A DNA stretch of 22,007 bases, taken from the NCBI GenBank assembly GCA_023431345.1, contig JAEYWK010000156.1, positions 1-22,007 on the forward strand, written 5' to 3'. Shown in pieces: positions 19,605 through 22,007 of this stretch; position 1 is the first letter of the stretch; every line of letters begins with the position of its first letter. The DNA is from Pseudomonadota bacterium. Lineage in GTDB: Bacteria > Myxococcota_A > Polyangia > Polyangiales > Polyangiaceae. Both the position numbers and the translations under genes were made by a program. A model generated the notes under the pieces. The model was given only the letters and a program-made list of their open reading frames with translations. It made no database searches and was not told the origin of the DNA.

Positions 19605-21710
19605 GTGAAAGGCACCGTGTTCTACCGAACTAGAGCTTTAGGCGCGTTACTCCTCCTGGTCGGCGCCGTCGCGTGCGGCAACGACTCTGACCCGACCGAT
19701 CCGACTCCGAACGGCGGCGCGAGCTCCGGCGAAGGCGGCGCAGGCGGCGAGCCGGCGGCGGTTGGCGTCGTCGAGGGCGAATGCCAGATCGGCGACGAAG
19801 CGCCCGATTCAGCGCGGGAAATCCCGTGCAAGGCCGACTTCGACGCGCTCGCTTCCGAGCCGCTGGACGCGAGCCTACCGGGCGCGCGCTCCGCGAAGGT
19901 CGTGCTGGATCAGTACGACGACAACGCGCTCCATTTCCAGAACAGCACTCGCTTCCCGATTCACTACGAATTCGTGAGCGAGCATCTCTCCGGAGGCGAT
20001 CTGCCGATCGTGCCGGGCATCTCGAGCTTCGAGGCCACCGAGTACTACAAGCCCGATCGGCGATTCGTGCTCGGCGCGGTCAGCTACTACGAAGGTCCCA
20101 AGGTTTGGGCGCTCGAGCTGTCCCCCTACGACACCGCGTCGGCGGAGATGATCGAGGCCCTGTACGTGGCCACCGCGAAGGCGGCGTACTTCGGGCCCGT
20201 GCTGCAGTTCCACCCGACCTCCGAGGCTCTCCAGAAGACGGCGGCCAAGCTACCTGACAGCGTGAAGGTCATCACGACCGACAGCCTGTACGGGCAGATC
20301 GACTACCAACCGCTGACCCTGGGCACGACGATCGGCCGCATCCACTTTGCCAGAGCCAAAGAGCTGGAGGACATCTACCTCGCGTACGAGGACATCGCCG
20401 TGCTCGACGAAGCTCCCAACGACATCTCCGTCGTCGCCGGGCTCATCACCGAACAGTTTCAGACGCCGCTGTCTCACGTGAACGTGCTGTCGCAGAACCG
20501 CGGCACCCCCAACATGGGCCTGCGCGGCGCGTTCGAGAACGAAGAGCTGCGCGCGCTCGAAGGCAAGTGGGCCAAGCTCACCGTCACCTCGACGCAGTGG
20601 AAGGTCGAGCCCGCGACGGCCGAAGAGGCCGAGCAGTTCTGGAAGGACCACAAGCCCAAGCCGGTGGTGCTGCCGGAGCTGAACCTCGACGAGAAGCGCC
20701 TGCTCGACATCGAGGACATCACGCCCGAGCCGGAAGGTGAGCTGCTGCGCGACTCGATCAAGAAGTCGGTGAACGCCTGGGGTGGCAAAGCCGCCCAGTA
20801 CGCGATCTTGGCCAAGACCGAGGGCGTACCGACGCCCAAGGCCTTCGGCATCCCGGTCTTTTATTACAACCAGTTCATGGAAGAGAACGGCTTCTTCGCG
20901 CGCATCGACGCGTTGCTCGAAGACGAAGAGTTCATGAACGAGCCCTCGGTGCGCGAGGATGAGCTCGCCAAGCTCCGCGCCGACATGCTCGTCGCCCCGG
21001 TGGACCAGACCTTTCAAGACCTGCTGAAGGAGAAGCTCGAAACGGACTACCCGGGGCTGAGCATGCGCTTCCGCACCAGCACCAACAGCGAGGATCTCGA
21101 TGGCTTCCCCTGCGCGGGCTGCTACGAGTCGCAGACCGGTGTCCCCTCGGTTTGGGATTCGGTGCTCGAGGCCGTGACGGGGGCTTGGTCGAGCATCTGG
21201 CTCTTCCGCACCTTCGAGGAGCGGAGCTTCTACGGCATCGACCATCACAGCGTGGGCATGGCGCTGCTCGTCCACCACAACTTCCCGGATGAAGAGGCGA
21301 ACGGCGTGGCCACGACGAACAACCCCTTCGACAAGGCCGGCATCGAGCCCGCGTTCTACGTCAACGTGCAGTGGGGCGGCGAAGCCGAGGTCGTGCACCC
21401 GCCCGCCGGTGTCACGAGCGACTCGTTCCTCTACTACTTCGACAACCCGAACCAGCCCATCACCTTCATTTCGCACTCGAACCTGATCCCCGAGGGCGAG
21501 ACCGTGCTCACCACGGCTCAAACCTACGAGCTGGGAGTCGCGCTGAAGGCAATTCACGACCGGTTCTCGCCCGCTTACGGCCCCAAGGCCGGCAACAACG
21601 GCTGGTACGGCATGGATGTCGAGTTCAAGTTCGACGACATGGGTCAAGAGGACGGCAAGCCCCACCTCTACATCAAGCAGGCCCGGCCCTACCCCGGCGG
21701 CAAGAAGTAG
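19605..21710 (+). CDS. secreted PEP-synthase/GWD-like dikinase-domain lipoprotein
   Basis: A 701-residue lipoprotein (LVGAVAC, Cys24) with a Gly-rich linker. A phosphohistidine swivelling-domain match lies at about 225-335 (TPLSHVNVLSQNRGTPNMGL, His291). It is followed by a PPDK_N-type ATP-grasp region at about 385-700: GGKAAQYA (Lys395), MRFRTSTNSEDLDGF (Arg490), GAWSSIWLFRTFEER, and LYIKQARPY near the end. PEP synthase and PPDK have the ATP-grasp domain first; this His-then-ATP-grasp order is that of glucan water dikinases, and LSHVNV resembles their LSHVSV. There is no PEP-binding barrel. The reaction and substrate are unknown; an exported ATP-grasp enzyme is puzzling because ATP is scarce outside the cytoplasm. 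A GTG at 19617, preceded by AAAGG, is an alternative start. Confidence 0.85.
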   Translation: MKGTVFYRTRALGALLLLVGAVACGNDSDPTDPTPNGGASSGEGGAGGEPAAVGVVEGECQIGDEAPDSAREIPCKADFDALASEPLDASLPGARSAKVVLDQYDDNALHFQNSTRFPIHYEFVSEHLSGGDLPIVPGISSFEATEYYKPDRRFVLGAVSYYEGPKVWALELSPYDTASAEMIEALYVATAKAAYFGPVLQFHPTSEALQKTAAKLPDSVKVITTDSLYGQIDYQPLTLGTTIGRIHFARAKELEDIYLAYEDIAVLDEAPNDISVVAGLITEQFQTPLSHVNVLSQNRGTPNMGLRGAFENEELRALEGKWAKLTVTSTQWKVEPATAEEAEQFWKDHKPKPVVLPELNLDEKRLLDIEDITPEPEGELLRDSIKKSVNAWGGKAAQYAILAKTEGVPTPKAFGIPVFYYNQFMEENGFFARIDALLEDEEFMNEPSVREDELAKLRADMLVAPVDQTFQDLLKEKLETDYPGLSMRFRTSTNSEDLDGFPCAGCYESQTGVPSVWDSVLEAVTGAWSSIWLFRTFEERSFYGIDHHSVGMALLVHHNFPDEEANGVATTNNPFDKAGIEPAFYVNVQWGGEAEVVHPPAGVTSDSFLYYFDNPNQPITFISHSNLIPEGETVLTTAQTYELGVALKAIHDRFSPAYGPKAGNNGWYGMDVEFKFDDMGQEDGKPHLYIKQARPYPGGKK

Positions 21711-21732
21711 AGAGGCGCGCCGGAAGCGCATC

Positions 21733-21764
21733 CGACGCCGCGGTCACTCGTGATCGCGGCGTCG
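21733..21764 (+). terminator. hairpin after the dikinase-like gene
   Basis: A 15-bp stem with one G-T wobble (arms 21733-21747 and 21750-21764, core GACGCCGCG/CGCGGCGTC) lies 22 bp past the stop codon. No T-run follows. Confidence 0.65.
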
Positions 21765-21797
21765 ACGCGTGTGCGACCAGCGTGGGTAGGGCGAGCC

Positions 21798-21880
21798 GGC
21801 ACGGGCACGCCGACGCGGGCGAGCCGACAGGGCTAGGGAGTGTCCCTAATTGCTGGTCTCGGCGTAAACGTGCCCGTGCC
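21798..21880. repeat. 12-bp inverted repeat around an internal hairpin, near an IS end
   Basis: GGCACGGGCACG (21798-21809) and CGTGCCCGTGCC (21869-21880) are perfect complements 59 bp apart. Between them TAGGGA-GTG-TCCCTA (21834-21848) forms a small stem. The region lies between the dikinase gene and the transposase remnant, so it may contain the insertion-sequence terminus. Confidence 0.45.
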
Positions 21881-21903
21881 CGTCTGTCGATACCGCACAA
21901 CTT

Positions 21904-22007
21904 TTAGCGCTTCGCGCGGGCATGGAGGCCAGCCTCGTAACCTGCTTCGTAGCTGAGGAGGGTCTGTAGGCCGCGGTGGAGGACCAGCCAGCCAGGCTCG
22001 CCATTAC
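21904..22007 (-). CDS. transposase C-terminus, IS4/Tn5-like (partial, window edge)
   Basis: A minus-strand frame enters from the right edge and ends with TAA at 21904; 33 residues are visible, ending GLHARAKR. The segment GEPGWLVLHRGLQTLLSYEAGY resembles the PGW-x-L-x-x-GL-x-x-L pattern I know from the C-termini of IS4-family (Tn5-like) transposases. No catalytic residue is in view, so the family assignment rests on this short match. It could be a complete element continuing outside the window or a remnant. The element's outer end should lie between 21765 and 21903. Confidence 0.5.
   Translation of the reverse strand, partial: NGEPGWLVLHRGLQTLLSYEAGYEAGLHARAKR

Noticed and set aside
20250..21731. 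493-codon minus-strand frame across the dikinase-like gene
   Set aside because: Antisense shadow; the plus strand encodes clear PPDK_N and His-domain motifs.

Overview
The window reads as chromosomal DNA of a high-GC myxobacterium, probably a Polyangiales/Sorangium-like member of the Myxococcota. This is an inference. It rests on the strong GC bias, a Hanks-type Ser/Thr kinase, many lipoproteins with Gly/Ser-rich linkers behind the lipidated cysteine, small Cys-rich secreted domains, and numerous -24/-12 (sigma-54) promoter matches. No rRNA, tRNA, CRISPR array or phage module was seen.

Layout. 1-3910 (minus): an apparent envelope operon of DUF4398 lipoprotein, DUF4398/OmpA-domain lipoprotein, short Pro-rich protein and AsmA/TamB-like anchored protein, followed after 154 bp by a partial Gly-rich lipoprotein cut by the left edge. 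4245-7493: signalling and stress genes, namely a YtxH-like protein, a degenerate histidine-kinase-like protein coupled to a single-domain response regulator (minus), and a membrane-anchored Ser/Thr kinase (plus). 7612-9142: a Cys-rich lipoprotein (minus) divergent from a DUF1328 / YqjE-like / single-TM three-gene operon (plus). 9240-16165: a TamA-like Omp85 protein with a lipobox and TamB in one operon (minus), divergent from a small Trp-rich lipoprotein. 16265-18094: a small membrane protein (minus), a DUF2383 ferritin-like protein (plus) and an outer-membrane-type protein (minus). 18324-21710: a Cys-rich lipoprotein and a large secreted PPDK/PEP-synthase-like lipoprotein with a glucan-water-dikinase-like domain order (plus). 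The right edge carries 33 residues of what looks like an IS4/Tn5-type transposase C-terminus (minus).

How it fits together. Most genes concern the envelope: outer-membrane assembly and inter-membrane transfer (TamL/TamB, AsmA-like), peptidoglycan-outer membrane attachment (OmpA domain), lipoproteins, and small membrane proteins of the general/envelope-stress kind. The strongest cross-cutting signal is regulatory. Nine sites match the sigma-54 consensus TGGCACG-N4-TTGCW at 10 or 11 of 12 positions, each with exact GG-N10-GC spacing, in the correct orientation and at a plausible distance from a start codon. A tenth matches at 9 of 12. Two of them, for tamL-tamB and the divergent lipoprotein, overlap head-on and share one -12 TGCA. 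The window therefore looks like a dense RpoN-controlled envelope locus. Several units end in strong bidirectional hairpins.
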